Shown here: piece after piece, positions 38,553-47,973 of the stretch | Numbering within the stretch: the first letter of the stretch is position 1 | How the letters are laid out: each line of letters starts with the position of its first letter | Assembly (NCBI GenBank): GCA_002897735.1 | Contig: BDTW01000008.1 | Span: 1 to 64,000 of the forward strand | DNA: 64,000 nucleotides | Direction: 5' to 3' | From: a bacterium BMS3Bbin13 | GTDB lineage: Bacteria; Pseudomonadota; Gammaproteobacteria; 21-64-14 | Notes under the pieces: model-generated | Database searches by the model: none | Told to the model about the DNA's origin: nothing | Seen by the model: only the letters and a program-made list of their open reading frames with translations | Translations under genes and position numbers: made by a program

Positions 38553-39434
38553 GTGGTACAACGCTTCCCCACCATCGGACTGATCGGAAAGCAGGGCGAC
38601 CCCGGCGTCGCCGGAACCGCGGGTGCGCTGCGCGCGTTGCTCGAGGAACGGGGACACACGGTCCTGTTCGACGAGGGCTTCGCCGATTCACCCGGCGCCA
38701 CGGCCACGCACGGGCGGGACGAGTTGGCGCAGCGCGCCGACCTCATCGTGGTAATCGGCGGCGACGGCACCCTGCTCAGCGCCGCGCGGAGCCTCGCCGG
38801 CCACGACGTGCCGATGGTAGGCGTCAACCTGGGACGACTCGGCTTCCTGGTGGACATCTCCCCGCGCGAGATCACCGAGCGGATCGGTGAGATCCTCGCC
38901 GGGCACTACGTGGAGGAGCGCCGTTTCCTGCTGCGTATGGAGGTGGTGCGCGCGGGGGCCCCGATCATGCAGAGCGACGCCCTCAATGACGTGGTGCTGC
39001 ACAAGGGCTGCGTGGCGCGCATGCTCGAGTTCGACACGCGGGTGGACGGCCGCGACCTCTACACGCAGCGATCCGACGGTCTCATCGTCGCCACACCGAC
39101 CGGGTCCACCGCCTACGCCCTCTCCGGCGGCGGCCCGATCCTGCATCCGGCCCTGGACGCCATCGTGCTCGTACCGATCTGCCCCCACACCCTGAGCAAC
39201 CGGCCGATCGTCGTGAGCGCCTCGAGCGAGATCCGCATCGTGGTCCGGGACGGGCACCCGGTACCGGCGCAGATCACCTGCGACGGGCAAATCAGCGTCG
39301 AGCTGCGCAACGGCGACGAGGTGGTCATACGCCGCCGGCCGCACCCGATCCGCCTGCTGCACACCGAACAGCATGACTACTTCGGCCTCCTGCGGGCCAA
39401 ACTCGGCTGGGGACACACCCCGAAGAACCGCTAG
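38553..39434 (+). CDS. nadK: NAD kinase
   Basis: A 293-aa enzyme phosphorylating NAD to NADP. It shows the catalytic GGDGTLL motif, GVNLGRLGFLVD, and the NE/D-type loop SDALNDVVLHKG, then PTGSTAYALSGGGPI. No ATG is available near the expected N-terminus. GTG at 38553 is chosen because it gives the length of E. coli NadK (292) and begins just before PTIGLIGK; a GTG at 38442, inside the hrcA promoter, is an alternative. Divergent from hrcA. Confidence 0.93.
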   Translation: MVQRFPTIGLIGKQGDPGVAGTAGALRALLEERGHTVLFDEGFADSPGATATHGRDELAQRADLIVVIGGDGTLLSAARSLAGHDVPMVGVNLGRLGFLVDISPREITERIGEILAGHYVEERRFLLRMEVVRAGAPIMQSDALNDVVLHKGCVARMLEFDTRVDGRDLYTQRSDGLIVATPTGSTAYALSGGGPILHPALDAIVLVPICPHTLSNRPIVVSASSEIRIVVRDGHPVPAQITCDGQISVELRNGDEVVIRRRPHPIRLLHTEQHDYFGLLRAKLGWGHTPKNR

Positions 39435-39533
39435 GAAGGTGCGGCGAACCATGATGCAGATCCGTTCCCGGTGCGTACGACGACGTCGCCGCGACGGGGC
39501 GCGCACCGTCTCCCCGCGCATGGAAACGACGGC

Positions 39534-41201
39534 GTGCTGACGCAGCTACAGATCCGCGATTTCGCGATCGTCGAATCCCTGGACCTCGAACTGGAGGCCG
39601 GCATGACCGTGCTCACCGGCGAGACCGGAGCGGGCAAATCGATCCTGGTGGGCGCCGTCGGTCTGGTGCTCGGCGACCGGGCCGATGCGGACGCGGTGCG
39701 CCACGGCGCCGAGCGTGCCGAGGTCTCCGCGGGGTTCGACCTCGCGACGAATCCGGCGGCGCAGGCTTGGCTGTGCGCACAGGAACTGGACGCCGACGAG
39801 GAGTGCGTGCTGCGCCGCACGCTCTCGCGCGAGGGACGTTCGCGCGCGTACGTAAACGGGCGACCCGTCCCCTTGCAGGCGCTCAAGGCCGTCGGCACGC
39901 TCCTGGTCGACATTCACGGCCAGCACGAGCACCAGTCGCTGCTGCGCCCGGAGGTACAGCGCCACTGGCTGGACGCCTGCGGCGGCCACCTCGAACTGGC
40001 GCGGGAGGTGGAGCGGGCGTGGCGGCGCTGGAAGGGGCTGGAACGCGAGCACGCCGCGCTGCTGGCGGACGCGAGCGACGGCGCGGCGCGCACGGAGTTG
40101 CTCACTTATCAACTCCGCGAGTTGGAGGCCCTGGGATTGACGGAAGACGAACTACCGCTCCTGGAGGAGGAGCACCGGCGCCTGGCCAACGCCGAACGCC
40201 TGATCGGGACCGCGCAGGAGACCCTCGCGGCGCTCTACGAAGACGACGAGCGCTCGGTCGCCGCCGTGCTCGGCGGGGCGCTGGCCGCGGTGCAGGGGTT
40301 GCAGGAACTGGACCCCAGGCTTGCGGGCATCGGGGAGTACCTCGAGAACGCCCGCATCCAGGTGGACGAGGCCGCCGACGAGTTGCGCACCTACCTGGAC
40401 CGACTGGACCTCGACCCCGAGCGACTGCGCCGGATCGAGGAACGCCTGTCCACGATCCACGATCTGGCCCGCAAACACCGGGTGGCGCCCGCGGAGCTGC
40501 CGGCACGGCGCCTCGCACTGGAAGAGGAGTTGCACGCCCTGACACAGGTCGATGTCCGCCGCACCGACCTCGAATCCGTGCGCGCCGCGGCGCACCGCGC
40601 GTTCGAGGACGCGGCCGGGCAACTGGGCACGCGCCGAAAGCGGGCCGCGGCGCGGCTCTCGCGCCGCATCACCGAGGCCATGCAGGACCTGGGTATGCCC
40701 GGCGGACGTTTCGAGGTGGGCCTGCGCACCGCGACGGAAGGCGGCCCCGGCGGGCACGAGGGCGTAGAGTTCCTGGTCAGTGCCAACCCGGGTCAGCCGC
40801 CGCGCCCGCTACGCAAAGTCGCCTCCGGCGGCGAACTCTCCCGCATCAGCCTCGCCGTGCAGATCACCTCACTCGGGGAGGAGGCGCTTCCGAGTCTGAT
40901 CTTCGATGAGGTGGACAGCGGCATCGGCGGCGCGGTGGCCGAGACGGTGGGGCGACACCTGCGCAGCCTGGGCGGGCGCCATCAGGTGCTGTGCGTCACC
41001 CATCTGCCCCAGGTCGCCTCGCTCGCCCACCACCACCTGCAGGTCGACAAGCACACCCGCCGCGGCACGACCCGCACGCGGATCCGGGTTCTGGATCCCG
41101 GCGAGCGGGTCGGCGAAGTGGCGCGCATGCTCGGCGGGCTGGAGATCACCCCCCAGACCCTCGCGCACGCCGAGGAGATGGTACAGCGGGGCCGGGGCTG
41201 A
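39534..41201 (+). CDS. recN: DNA repair protein RecN
   Basis: A 555-aa SMC-like ATPase for double-strand break repair. N-terminal Walker A GETGAGKS near residue 32, central coiled coils with long Leu/Glu/Arg-rich helices (about 155-365), C-terminal ABC signature ASGGELSRISLA and Walker B LIFDEVDSGIGG. The GTG at 39534 is used: it starts LTQLQIRDFAIV as in the family and has GGAAAC upstream. Follows nadK, as in many gammaproteobacteria. Confidence 0.96.
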   Translation: MLTQLQIRDFAIVESLDLELEAGMTVLTGETGAGKSILVGAVGLVLGDRADADAVRHGAERAEVSAGFDLATNPAAQAWLCAQELDADEECVLRRTLSREGRSRAYVNGRPVPLQALKAVGTLLVDIHGQHEHQSLLRPEVQRHWLDACGGHLELAREVERAWRRWKGLEREHAALLADASDGAARTELLTYQLRELEALGLTEDELPLLEEEHRRLANAERLIGTAQETLAALYEDDERSVAAVLGGALAAVQGLQELDPRLAGIGEYLENARIQVDEAADELRTYLDRLDLDPERLRRIEERLSTIHDLARKHRVAPAELPARRLALEEELHALTQVDVRRTDLESVRAAAHRAFEDAAGQLGTRRKRAAARLSRRITEAMQDLGMPGGRFEVGLRTATEGGPGGHEGVEFLVSANPGQPPRPLRKVASGGELSRISLAVQITSLGEEALPSLIFDEVDSGIGGAVAETVGRHLRSLGGRHQVLCVTHLPQVASLAHHHLQVDKHTRRGTTRTRIRVLDPGERVGEVARMLGGLEITPQTLAHAEEMVQRGRG

Positions 41202-41359
41202 GAGGGTCCCCGCCCCGGGACGCCGGCCGCTCATCCCTGAAGCAGGCTGCGCAGCCGCCAGGCGGCTTTTCATGGTGCCGCTTCCACGGCCAAGTCGTCG
41301 ACGTCCGCGCGGCGGTCGCGACGCGCAACCCGGCCCGCACCCGGCCCCTCAGGGGACCG

Positions 41360-42010
41360 TCAGGGCGTCGCGCCGTGCGTGACGCCTGACGGGGACGGGG
41401 ACAGCCCGGCGACCCAGCGCGCGAGCGCCGCGGCGAACGTGCGCACCACGGCGCGGGCGGCGTGCACGCCGCCCGCCGCATCCGGCGTCGGCGCCGATTG
41501 CCGATAGCGGAACGCCCGTTGCGCGAGCACGCGCCCGCCCGCGCCGTCGGTGACCGTCACCCGTGCCGCCAGCACCGCGGCGCTCGTGCGCGGACCGGTG
41601 AACGCCTGGCACAGATCCAGCAACCGGACCCGCACGGTGAACGCGGCGGGAACGTCGTCCCCCGGGCCGATGACGGCGCGCCAGCGGCGACTCGCGGCCA
41701 GGGCGTCCTGCACCGCCTGGTCGAGCATCGCGGACACCGGCGCGGCCCACACCGAGTCGCCGTAGCGGGCGAGCTGCGCGGAGTCGTGGTAGGTCAGCCG
41801 ATAGCAGATGCCGCGCCCCTGCAGCCAAGCCGGCGCGCGTACCGGCGCCACGCGCAGCACCCCGCGTGCGACCGGCGCCGCGGCACGATCGGCGACCGCC
41901 GGTACGCCCGCCACCAGGGTGTATTGATCCGGCACCGGCGGCGGGGTCGTCGCGCAAGCGCCGAGCAGCACCGCGACGGCGAGTCCCGCCGTGAGCCGTG
42001 CGGCCTTCAT
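41360..42010 (-). CDS. ABC-type transport auxiliary lipoprotein (PqiC/YmbA-like)
   Basis: A 216-aa lipoprotein: signal peptide ending in the lipobox LLGAC with the lipidated Cys at 19, then a soluble domain beginning YTLVAGVP and containing LRVAPVRAPAWLQGR and YRLTYHDSAQLARYGDSVWA (in part), the pattern of the ABC_trans_aux family. Such lipoproteins accompany MCE-type lipid transporters. Last gene of the operon, overlapping the MCE gene by 4 nt. Confidence 0.82.
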   Translation of the reverse strand: MKAARLTAGLAVAVLLGACATTPPPVPDQYTLVAGVPAVADRAAAPVARGVLRVAPVRAPAWLQGRGICYRLTYHDSAQLARYGDSVWAAPVSAMLDQAVQDALAASRRWRAVIGPGDDVPAAFTVRVRLLDLCQAFTGPRTSAAVLAARVTVTDGAGGRVLAQRAFRYRQSAPTPDAAGGVHAARAVVRTFAAALARWVAGLSPSPSGVTHGATP

Positions 42011-42915
42011 CGGGTGCCACCGGCCGCGGGCGCGCGAAAGCCGGGCTCCCCCGGCCCCGGACGCGGCACCGGAGCGCCGAAGAGCAGCGCACCGGGATCG
42101 GCGCGCAACTCGCGGGTCAGCCTGTCGACCTGGGTCGCCGTGCGGTTCAGTGTCCCGGTGAGGGCGCCGATGCGCGGCAACGTGTCGTAGCGCAGGGTGC
42201 GCGCCGTCCCCACGGCCGCCCCGCCGACGGCGTGCAGCGTCTCGGCGTCGCGTTGCAGGGTGGTGAGCAGATCACGGGCCTGGGTGGTCATCCGGTGGGT
42301 CTCCTCGGTGAGTTTCGCAAGCCCGCGCAGCGTCGGCAATGCGGCATCCTCCAGGGTGATCAGGCGTCGCGTGGCGCCGTCCAGGTTGGCGAGGATATTC
42401 CCCACGTGGGCGCGGTTGCGGGCGTTGAGGAGTTCCCCGAGCCGCTTGCTCACCACGTCGGTCTGATGGAGCAGCGCCTTGCCGGACTGCTCGAGTTTCG
42501 GGAGCAGTCCGCGGTGGATCGGGATGCGTGCGGGGTGCGCCGGCGAGGTCGGCAGCGGTGTCCGGTCCCCGGGCCCCTCATTGAGCGCGATGTAGCTCAT
42601 GCCGGTGATTCCCTGGCTGCTCAGCTCCGCGTAGGTGGCGCGGGTGACCGGGGCGTCGGCGACCAGGGAGATGCGGATGAGTATGTCGCGCGGGTTCCCG
42701 GGGTCGAGTTTCACCGACTGGACGCTGCCGACGCCCACGCCCTTGTACTGGACCGGCGCGTCGGCGGACAACCCCGAGACGCTGTACGGCGAGACGATAT
42801 CGTAGATCTTCACTTGCGGGGTGCCCGCCTGCATCCACCAAGCGACGAAGCCGGCACCCAGTCCGATCAGGATCAGGAAGGTAACCGCAACGATTGCGTG
42901 CGCCTTGTCTTCCAT
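42007..42915 (-). CDS. MCE-domain (MlaD-family) lipid transport protein
   Basis: A 302-aa inner-membrane-anchored periplasmic protein. One N-terminal helix (about 8-27), then the MCE domain (about 38-115) with VQYKGVGVGSVQSV, then a long helical tail (about 150-280) rich in Leu/Thr/Arg. E. coli MlaD is much shorter (183 aa). The family forms hexameric rings that carry phospholipids between membranes. Between the ATPase and lipoprotein genes. Confidence 0.88.
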   Translation of the reverse strand: MEDKAHAIVAVTFLILIGLGAGFVAWWMQAGTPQVKIYDIVSPYSVSGLSADAPVQYKGVGVGSVQSVKLDPGNPRDILIRISLVADAPVTRATYAELSSQGITGMSYIALNEGPGDRTPLPTSPAHPARIPIHRGLLPKLEQSGKALLHQTDVVSKRLGELLNARNRAHVGNILANLDGATRRLITLEDAALPTLRGLAKLTEETHRMTTQARDLLTTLQRDAETLHAVGGAAVGTARTLRYDTLPRIGALTGTLNRTATQVDRLTRELRADPGALLFGAPVPRPGPGEPGFRAPAAGGTR

Positions 42916-42924
42916 CGCTCCCTC

Positions 42925-43704
42925 TCAGCCGGCCCGCAGCAGCGCCTCGCCACGCACACCGTGGAAGAAACGCCGGATGAAGGGGTGGTCATAGGCGGCG
43001 ACTTCCGCCAGCGTGCCGGTAATCAGCACGCGGCCTTCGGCGAGCACGGCGATGCGGTCGCTGACCGCCGCCATGCTGTTGAGGTCGTGTGTGATCATCA
43101 GTGCGCTCAGATTAAGTTCCCGGTGCAGTGCATCGAGCAGGCGATCCAATTCACTCGCGGAATTCGGGTCCAGACCGCTGGTCGGCTCGTCCAGGAACAG
43201 CACTTCCGCCTCCAGGGCCAGGGCACGGGCCAGTGCCGCACGCTTGATCATGCCGCCGGAGAGTTCCGCGGGCAGCTTCCAGGCATCCTCCGGGTTCAGG
43301 CCAACCATCTTGAGCTTGAGCATCACCAAGTCGTGGATCATGTCCTCGCCCAGTTCGTGGCCGCTCACCCACAACTCGCGTAGCGGAAAAGCGATGTTCT
43401 CGAAGACGCTCAGCGAGGTGAACAGCGCGCCCTGCTGGAACAACACCCCCCATTGTACGCGGGCCGCCGTGCGCCCTCCGTAGACCGGCCGACCCAGGAC
43501 CTCGATCCGCCCGGTCGCGGGCCGTGTCAGGCCGATGATCTCGCGCATGAGGGTCGTCTTGCCGCCGCCGGTCTCGCCCACCAACGCCAGGATCTCGCCC
43601 CGGTAGAGGGTCAGGTCCAGGTCGCGGTGCACCCAGTGGCCGCCGAACTGTGTACCCAACCCGCGTACGCGAACGACCGCCTCGCGCTCTGCCTCGGTCC
43701 CCAT
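42925..43704 (-). CDS. MlaF-like ABC transporter ATPase
   Basis: A 259-aa ATPase with Walker A GETGGGKTT, signature LSGGMIKRAALARAL, Walker B VLFLDEPTSGLDP and the switch His in MITHDLNSM. The signature with MIKR is the form found in MlaF/Ttg2A-type lipid transporters. It abuts the permease gene (1-nt spacing). Confidence 0.92.
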   Translation of the reverse strand: MGTEAEREAVVRVRGLGTQFGGHWVHRDLDLTLYRGEILALVGETGGGKTTLMREIIGLTRPATGRIEVLGRPVYGGRTAARVQWGVLFQQGALFTSLSVFENIAFPLRELWVSGHELGEDMIHDLVMLKLKMVGLNPEDAWKLPAELSGGMIKRAALARALALEAEVLFLDEPTSGLDPNSASELDRLLDALHRELNLSALMITHDLNSMAAVSDRIAVLAEGRVLITGTLAEVAAYDHPFIRRFFHGVRGEALLRAG

Positions 43705-44829
43705 TCAACCAAGCCCCACGTTGGAGAGCAGGATACCGAGTACCCCGTCGATGGCGATGACCAGGGCGGTCCCGACCACGACCGCGCGCGTGGTCTGCTC
43801 GGTGAGACTGCGCGTATTTGGCTCGGCCTTCAGCCCATAGTAACTCGAGACCAGCCCGATCAGGGCACCGAAGAGGATCCCCTTGGCGAAACCGATGAAG
43901 TAGTTCGACCAGGGGACGGCGCCCGGGAACTGATCGATCCACATGCGATAATCGACCCCCATGTCCGTCTGCGAGACGTAGATCGCCCCGATCATCCCCC
44001 AGAAATCCGTCCAGATCACCAGCAGCGGGGTCGCCAGGGTCAGGCCCGCGACCTTCGGAAACACCACCCGCAGCGTCGGTGAGACACCGAAGGCGCGCAA
44101 CGCGTCGAGTTCCTCGGTCACGCGCATCGCGCCGATGCCCGCGGCGAACGACGACCCCGAGCGCCCGACCAGGATCAACGCGGTGAGAAACGGCCCCAGC
44201 TCACGCATGAACGCGAGGCCCACAACGCCGATGATGGCGGAATTGGCCCCGAACTGTTCGAGCTGCCCCGACATCTGATAGGCCAGCACCACACCGACCA
44301 GTGCACCGATGAAGGCCAGGAGCAGCAGGGACTGCGCTCCGGCCCGGTATACGCTGGCGGAGACCCCGCGCCACGGGAACGCGCGCGGATGGCGCAGGCA
44401 GTAGAGAAAATCGATGATGAGCTGGCCGAGCAACAGCAGGATCCCGCCGCTGTCGGTGGACAGACGGCCGATCGCACCGCCGAGCCGCACCAGCGCGTCA
44501 CGGACGCGCAACCGCGGCGGCGCCTTGACGGGAGGCAGCTCCGCGAGGTGGCGGAACCACGGGTGCTGCTCCTCGCGCCAGTGCAGGTGCTCCGGGTAGC
44601 GGCTGCCCCAGGTGCGCCACAGGAACAGCGCCCCCGCGCTGTCCAGGGCCGTCACGTCCTCCAGGCTCCACCGATCGGTGGGGCGCGCGCCGAGATCCCC
44701 GAACCGGCGCGTGAAATCGCGCCCGGCCCGGGAGATGGCGAGCAGATTCCACGCGCCGTGCAGCCGGATCTCCCGGCGCCCGTCGGCGTCGCGCACTTCC
44801 CAGCCGGGCCTGCGATCTGCTCCGGTCAT
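43705..44829 (-). CDS. MlaE-like permease with N-terminal STAS-like domain
   Basis: A 374-aa protein. Residues about 8-95 resemble a STAS domain (LEDVTALDSAGALFLW), and about 125-374 form the MlaE permease with GVVLAYQMSGQLEQFGAN, ELGPFLTALILVGRSGSSFAAGIGAM (in two blocks) and EELDALRAFGVSP. In E. coli the STAS protein MlaB is separate, so the fusion replaces mlaB. The start at 44829 (MTGADRRPG) is preferred over a GC-rich extension. First gene of the operon. Confidence 0.9.
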   Translation of the reverse strand: MTGADRRPGWEVRDADGRREIRLHGAWNLLAISRAGRDFTRRFGDLGARPTDRWSLEDVTALDSAGALFLWRTWGSRYPEHLHWREEQHPWFRHLAELPPVKAPPRLRVRDALVRLGGAIGRLSTDSGGILLLLGQLIIDFLYCLRHPRAFPWRGVSASVYRAGAQSLLLLAFIGALVGVVLAYQMSGQLEQFGANSAIIGVVGLAFMRELGPFLTALILVGRSGSSFAAGIGAMRVTEELDALRAFGVSPTLRVVFPKVAGLTLATPLLVIWTDFWGMIGAIYVSQTDMGVDYRMWIDQFPGAVPWSNYFIGFAKGILFGALIGLVSSYYGLKAEPNTRSLTEQTTRAVVVGTALVIAIDGVLGILLSNVGLG

Positions 44830-44952
44830 CGCGGATATACCATTGCCGGCGGGTTCCGGGGCCGCCGGCGCTCCCGGGCGCCCGGGAGCGGGCGGACGGT
44901 GGCCCACCCGCAATCGGGCTGCGCGAACCGTTTCCGGCGCGGGCGCGAACGA

Positions 44953-45372
44953 TCAGGCATGCCCGTTGCGGCAGTTGCGACAGATCCCGTAGATATACAG
45001 GCAATGGTCGGTCATATCGTAACCGGCCTGCTCCGCGATCGCCTGCTGGCGCTCCTCAACCGCCTTGTCCACGAACTCGTCCACCCGCCCGCAACGCACG
45101 CACAGGATGTGATCGTGATGGCGACCCTCATCGAGTTCGAAGACAGAATGCACGCCCTCGAAGCGGTGGCGCGTGACCAGCCCCGCGGTCTCGAACTGGG
45201 TCAGCACCCGATAGACCGTGGCAAGCCCGATCTCCTCCCCCCCATCGAGCAACACCTTGTAGACATCCTCGGCGGTGACGTGGCGGTTCTCGGCGCGCTC
45301 CAGGATCTCGAGGATCTTGACCCGCGGCAACGTCACCTTGAGACCGGCCTTCTTGATGTCCTGGCTTTCCAT
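44953..45372 (-). CDS. fur: ferric uptake regulator Fur
   Basis: A 139-aa iron-responsive repressor: winged-helix domain with the recognition segment GLATVYRVLTQFETAG, the metal site HHDHILC and two structural CxxC pairs (C91/C94 and C131/C134). Divergent from bamE, as commonly seen in gammaproteobacteria. I see no clear 19-bp Fur box in the intergenic region. Confidence 0.96.
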   Translation of the reverse strand: MESQDIKKAGLKVTLPRVKILEILERAENRHVTAEDVYKVLLDGGEEIGLATVYRVLTQFETAGLVTRHRFEGVHSVFELDEGRHHDHILCVRCGRVDEFVDKAVEERQQAIAEQAGYDMTDHCLYIYGICRNCRNGHA

Positions 45373-45482
45373 GATTCGGGTCCCGACCCGCCGACGGTCG
45401 TGTCAAGCGGGATGATTTCCGCTATGATCAGGCGCCGGGCGGTACCGGCGACTCCCCAGACGCAGACCAAGCGCCAATCCAG

Positions 45483-45926
45483 ATGCAAAAGCTTCTCATT
45501 TCTATCCTGTGCAGCGCAACCCTCGTGCTGGGCGCCTGTTCGCTGAACCGGTTTCCCTGGGTGCACCGGATCGACATTCCGCAGGGGAACATCGTCACCC
45601 AGCTCATGGTGAACCGCCTCAAGCCGGGTATGACCGAGGCCCAGGTACGCTTCATCCTCGGTACGCCGCTGCTGGTCGACTCATTCCGTCCCGACCGCTG
45701 GGACTACGTCTACCGTAACCAGCATCCCGACGGGAAAGTCGACGAGTCCCGGGTGAGCGTGTACTTCCACGATCAACGCCTCGCCCGGATCACCGGCACC
45801 CTGCAACCGAAACCCAAAGCGACCCCGACGCAGCCTCCGGAACAACTCGTCGAGGTCCCGCCCCGGGAGATCGTCCACCGCGGTGTCCTCGAGAAGCTCT
45901 GGGCCTGGATCAAACGCGAGAAGTAG
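45483..45926 (+). CDS. bamE: outer membrane assembly lipoprotein BamE
   Basis: A 147-aa lipoprotein of the BAM complex: lipobox LVLGAC with Cys19, then the SmpA/OmlA domain with MVNRLKPGMTEAQVRFILGTP (in part) and RWDYVYR. A Lys/Pro-rich tail extends beyond the domain. Divergent from fur. Confidence 0.95.
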   Translation: MQKLLISILCSATLVLGACSLNRFPWVHRIDIPQGNIVTQLMVNRLKPGMTEAQVRFILGTPLLVDSFRPDRWDYVYRNQHPDGKVDESRVSVYFHDQRLARITGTLQPKPKATPTQPPEQLVEVPPREIVHRGVLEKLWAWIKREK

Positions 45927-45948
45927 GGCGGGGCTTGCCCCGCCCTAC
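45923..45948. repeat. 26-bp perfect palindrome at the bamE stop
   Basis: GTAGGGCGGGGC-TT-GCCCCGCCCTAC: two 12-bp arms around a 2-nt centre, beginning inside the bamE stop codon. It has no T-tract. It stands between convergent bamE and rnfH and may act as a bidirectional transcription barrier; the sequence type resembles common GC-rich dispersed palindromes. Confidence 0.6.
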
Positions 45949-45969
45949 GCGATCCGGGATGCGGCCCCC

Positions 45970-46260
45970 TCACCCGTCGCGCGGGTGCGCGGCGCGGGCG
46001 GCGGCACGACGGCGCCGCGCCTCCTTCGGATCGATGCGTAGCGAGCGATAGATCTCGACCCGCTCGCCCGGCGCAAGCGGTGCGTCGAGGTCACGCAGCC
46101 GGCCGAACACCCCGACGCGGTACTCCGCGAGATCGATTTCCGGGAAACGTCCAAGGAGTCCCGAGCACCGGATCGCCTCGCGCACCGATGCCCCGCGCAC
46201 CACCCGCACCGCCTGTACCACCTGCAGGTCCGCGCGCGCGTAGGCGACCTCCACCGTCAT
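45970..46260 (-). CDS. RnfH-family ubiquitin-like protein
   Basis: A 96-aa protein with the beta-grasp pattern [48 protein letters not shown] of the RnfH/YfjF family (UPF0125), and a basic Arg/Ala-rich C-terminus. Its biochemical role is unknown. It follows ratA by 4 bp, the standard ratA-rnfH pair opposite smpB. Confidence 0.88.
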   Translation of the reverse strand: MTVEVAYARADLQVVQAVRVVRGASVREAIRCSGLLGRFPEIDLAEYRVGVFGRLRDLDAPLAPGERVEIYRSLRIDPKEARRRRAAARAAHPRDG

Positions 46261-46264
46261 CGTT

Positions 46265-46702
46265 TCAGCGTTTCCCATAGATTTGTACGGCACGCCGGCT
46301 GAACGAATCCACCAGACTGTTGGAGATCTGGCTGAACACCGGCCCGATCATCATACTCAACAGCCGTGTGGCGAACTCGAACTGCATGTCCAGGGATATC
46401 TTGCAGGCTTGCTCCCCCAATCCCTGAAAGCGCCAGAAGCCCTCGAGACAACGGAACGGACCCTCCAGGAGCCGGATATGAATGAGCTTGTCCTTCTGCA
46501 TCCGGTTGCAGGTGGTGAACGATTTCTGGATACCGTGCCAAGCCAGTTCGAGCGCCGCCCGGACCTCATCGTCCGTGCGCGAGATCACCCGCGCCGAGCG
46601 GCACCAGGGGAGGAATTCCGGGTAGGCCTCGAAGCCGTTCACCAACGCGAACATCTCCGCGGGGGAATACGGCACCACGGCACTCCTGTTGATACTGGTC
46701 AC
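46265..46702 (-). CDS. ratA: RatA-like START-domain protein (ribosome association/Coq10 family)
   Basis: A 145-aa START/polyketide-cyclase fold protein beginning [18 protein letters not shown], with YPEFLPWC and VDSFSRRA, the signature regions of the RatA/YfjG family. In E. coli RatA was described as a 50S-binding toxin; related Coq10 proteins bind ubiquinone, so a quinone role is equally possible. Divergent from smpB, as usual. Confidence 0.9.
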   Translation of the reverse strand: MTSINRSAVVPYSPAEMFALVNGFEAYPEFLPWCRSARVISRTDDEVRAALELAWHGIQKSFTTCNRMQKDKLIHIRLLEGPFRCLEGFWRFQGLGEQACKISLDMQFEFATRLLSMMIGPVFSQISNSLVDSFSRRAVQIYGKR

Positions 46703-46990
46703 CTTGCCTCCGTTACCGTTGCGCCGAGTTCCCCGGCGCCCGAATTCCGCGCCGTCCCCCCACCCGCGAGTACGCGGATGAGCCGCCCACCGCGGAGCGG
46801 CATCCCATTCAAGCCCGGAGAATCCATGATATCGAACACGCCCTTCCCGGTGAAACCGGGCGCTACGGCGAGCGGAGACACCTGCGCCCGGGGATTGCGC
46901 CGCGTCCCCATCCCCTCCGCGGCATTCTGGGCGAATTTCCCGGGTGCCTCAACCGGCCCGCCCGATCGACCGCTCGGGTATACTCGCCGC

Positions 46991-47479
46991 ATGGCCACCA
47001 GGAAGAAATCCAAGCCCGCCGCCGGCGCGGGCAGTCGCACCATCGCCCTCAACAAGAAGGCGCGCCATGACTACGCCCTGGAGGAACGCCTCGAGGCCGG
47101 GCTCGCCCTGGAGGGATGGGAGGTCAAGAGCCTGCGCGCCGGCCGCGTCCAGTTGCGCGAGAGCTACGTGCTCATCAAGGACGCCGAGGCGTGGCTGTTC
47201 GGTACCCACATCTCCCCGCTGACGAGCGCCTCCACGCACGTCCATCCCGACCCCACCCGCACCCGCAAACTGCTGCTGCACCGCACCGAACTCAACAAAC
47301 TCATCGGCGCGGTCGAGCGCAAGGGCTACGCCCTCGTACCACTCGCCATGTACTGGAAACGCGGGCGCGCCAAGCTCGAGATCGCGCTGGCCAAGGGCAA
47401 GAAGGCGCACGACAAGCGCGCCACCGAGAAGGAGCGCGACTGGCAGCGCGAGAAACAACGCCTGCTGCGCCGCGCCTGA
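46991..47479 (+). CDS. smpB: SsrA-binding protein SmpB
   Basis: A 162-aa partner of tmRNA in trans-translation. OB-fold core with [27 protein letters not shown], HTHPxRxRKLLLH-type segment (here [15 protein letters not shown]), and a basic C-terminal tail ([15 protein letters not shown]) needed in the decoding centre. The start at 46991 gives the family length; the frame is open far upstream but that part has no family resemblance. The tmRNA gene follows 94 bp downstream. Confidence 0.96.
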   Translation: MATRKKSKPAAGAGSRTIALNKKARHDYALEERLEAGLALEGWEVKSLRAGRVQLRESYVLIKDAEAWLFGTHISPLTSASTHVHPDPTRTRKLLLHRTELNKLIGAVERKGYALVPLAMYWKRGRAKLEIALAKGKKAHDKRATEKERDWQREKQRLLRRA

Positions 47480-47543
47480 GCCGCCGAGCGACCCCGGGAA
47501 TCCCGCCGGAAGGACCCCCTCTTCCCACGCGCGGCCGCGATCA

Positions 47544-47552
47544 TGCTAAAAT
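47544..47552 (+). promoter_or_regulatory. extended -10 promoter of ssrA
   Basis: TGC-TAAAAT (TG 47544-47545, hexamer 47547-47552) is an extended -10 element about 21 nt before the mature tmRNA 5' end; no good -35 is visible. The primary transcript would start near 47559 and be trimmed to 47574. Confidence 0.6.
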
Positions 47553-47573
47553 AGCTCGCGAATCGAATGAAAC

Positions 47574-47937
47574 GGGGGCGACCTGGCTTCGACGCGGGTT
47601 ACAAAACCGGAGGTGCATGCCGAGGATGCAGATATCCTCGTAAATCCATCTGCAAAACCATAGTTGCCAACGACAGCAACTTCGCACTCGCTGCTTAAAA
47701 ACCAGTAGAGTGTCGTCGGACTGGAGCCGTGCCTGTGCGTTCAGATTCCCGGCGTCATCTCTCACAGGATCGCGGTGACGCTCTCCCAGGGCGGATCCGC
47801 TAAAAACCCACTGGGATCGCTCACGGTTTCCCCCGCCCGTCGGGTGGCCATGAGTTAAATCAATAGGCGCGGACAAGCATGTAGAGCCAAGGGCGGAGAA
47901 CTTGCGGACGGGGGTTCGATTCCCCCCGCCTCCACCA
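47574..47937 (+). ncRNA. ssrA: transfer-messenger RNA (tmRNA)
   Basis: A 364-nt one-piece tmRNA. The 5' GGGGGCG pairs with 3' CGCCTCC (one G:U) to form the acceptor stem; the 3' end has the TTCGATTC T-loop and encoded CCA (47935-47937). The tag reading frame starts at the resume codon GCC (47666) and runs to TAA (47696-47698), encoding ANDSNFALAA. The E. coli tag is ANDENYALAA, so Glu4 is Ser and Tyr6 is Phe, while the ALAA degradation end is kept. Confidence 0.98.
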
Positions 47938-47942
47938 ATACC

Positions 47943-47973
47943 AAAAGGCCAACCCGTCCGGGTTGGCCTTTTT
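47943..47973 (+). terminator. Rho-independent terminator of ssrA
   Basis: A 12-bp stem (AAAAGGCCAACC with GGTTGGCCTTTT) with a 6-nt loop, running into a T-stretch (47969-47973), starts 5 nt after the tmRNA CCA end. Confidence 0.9.
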
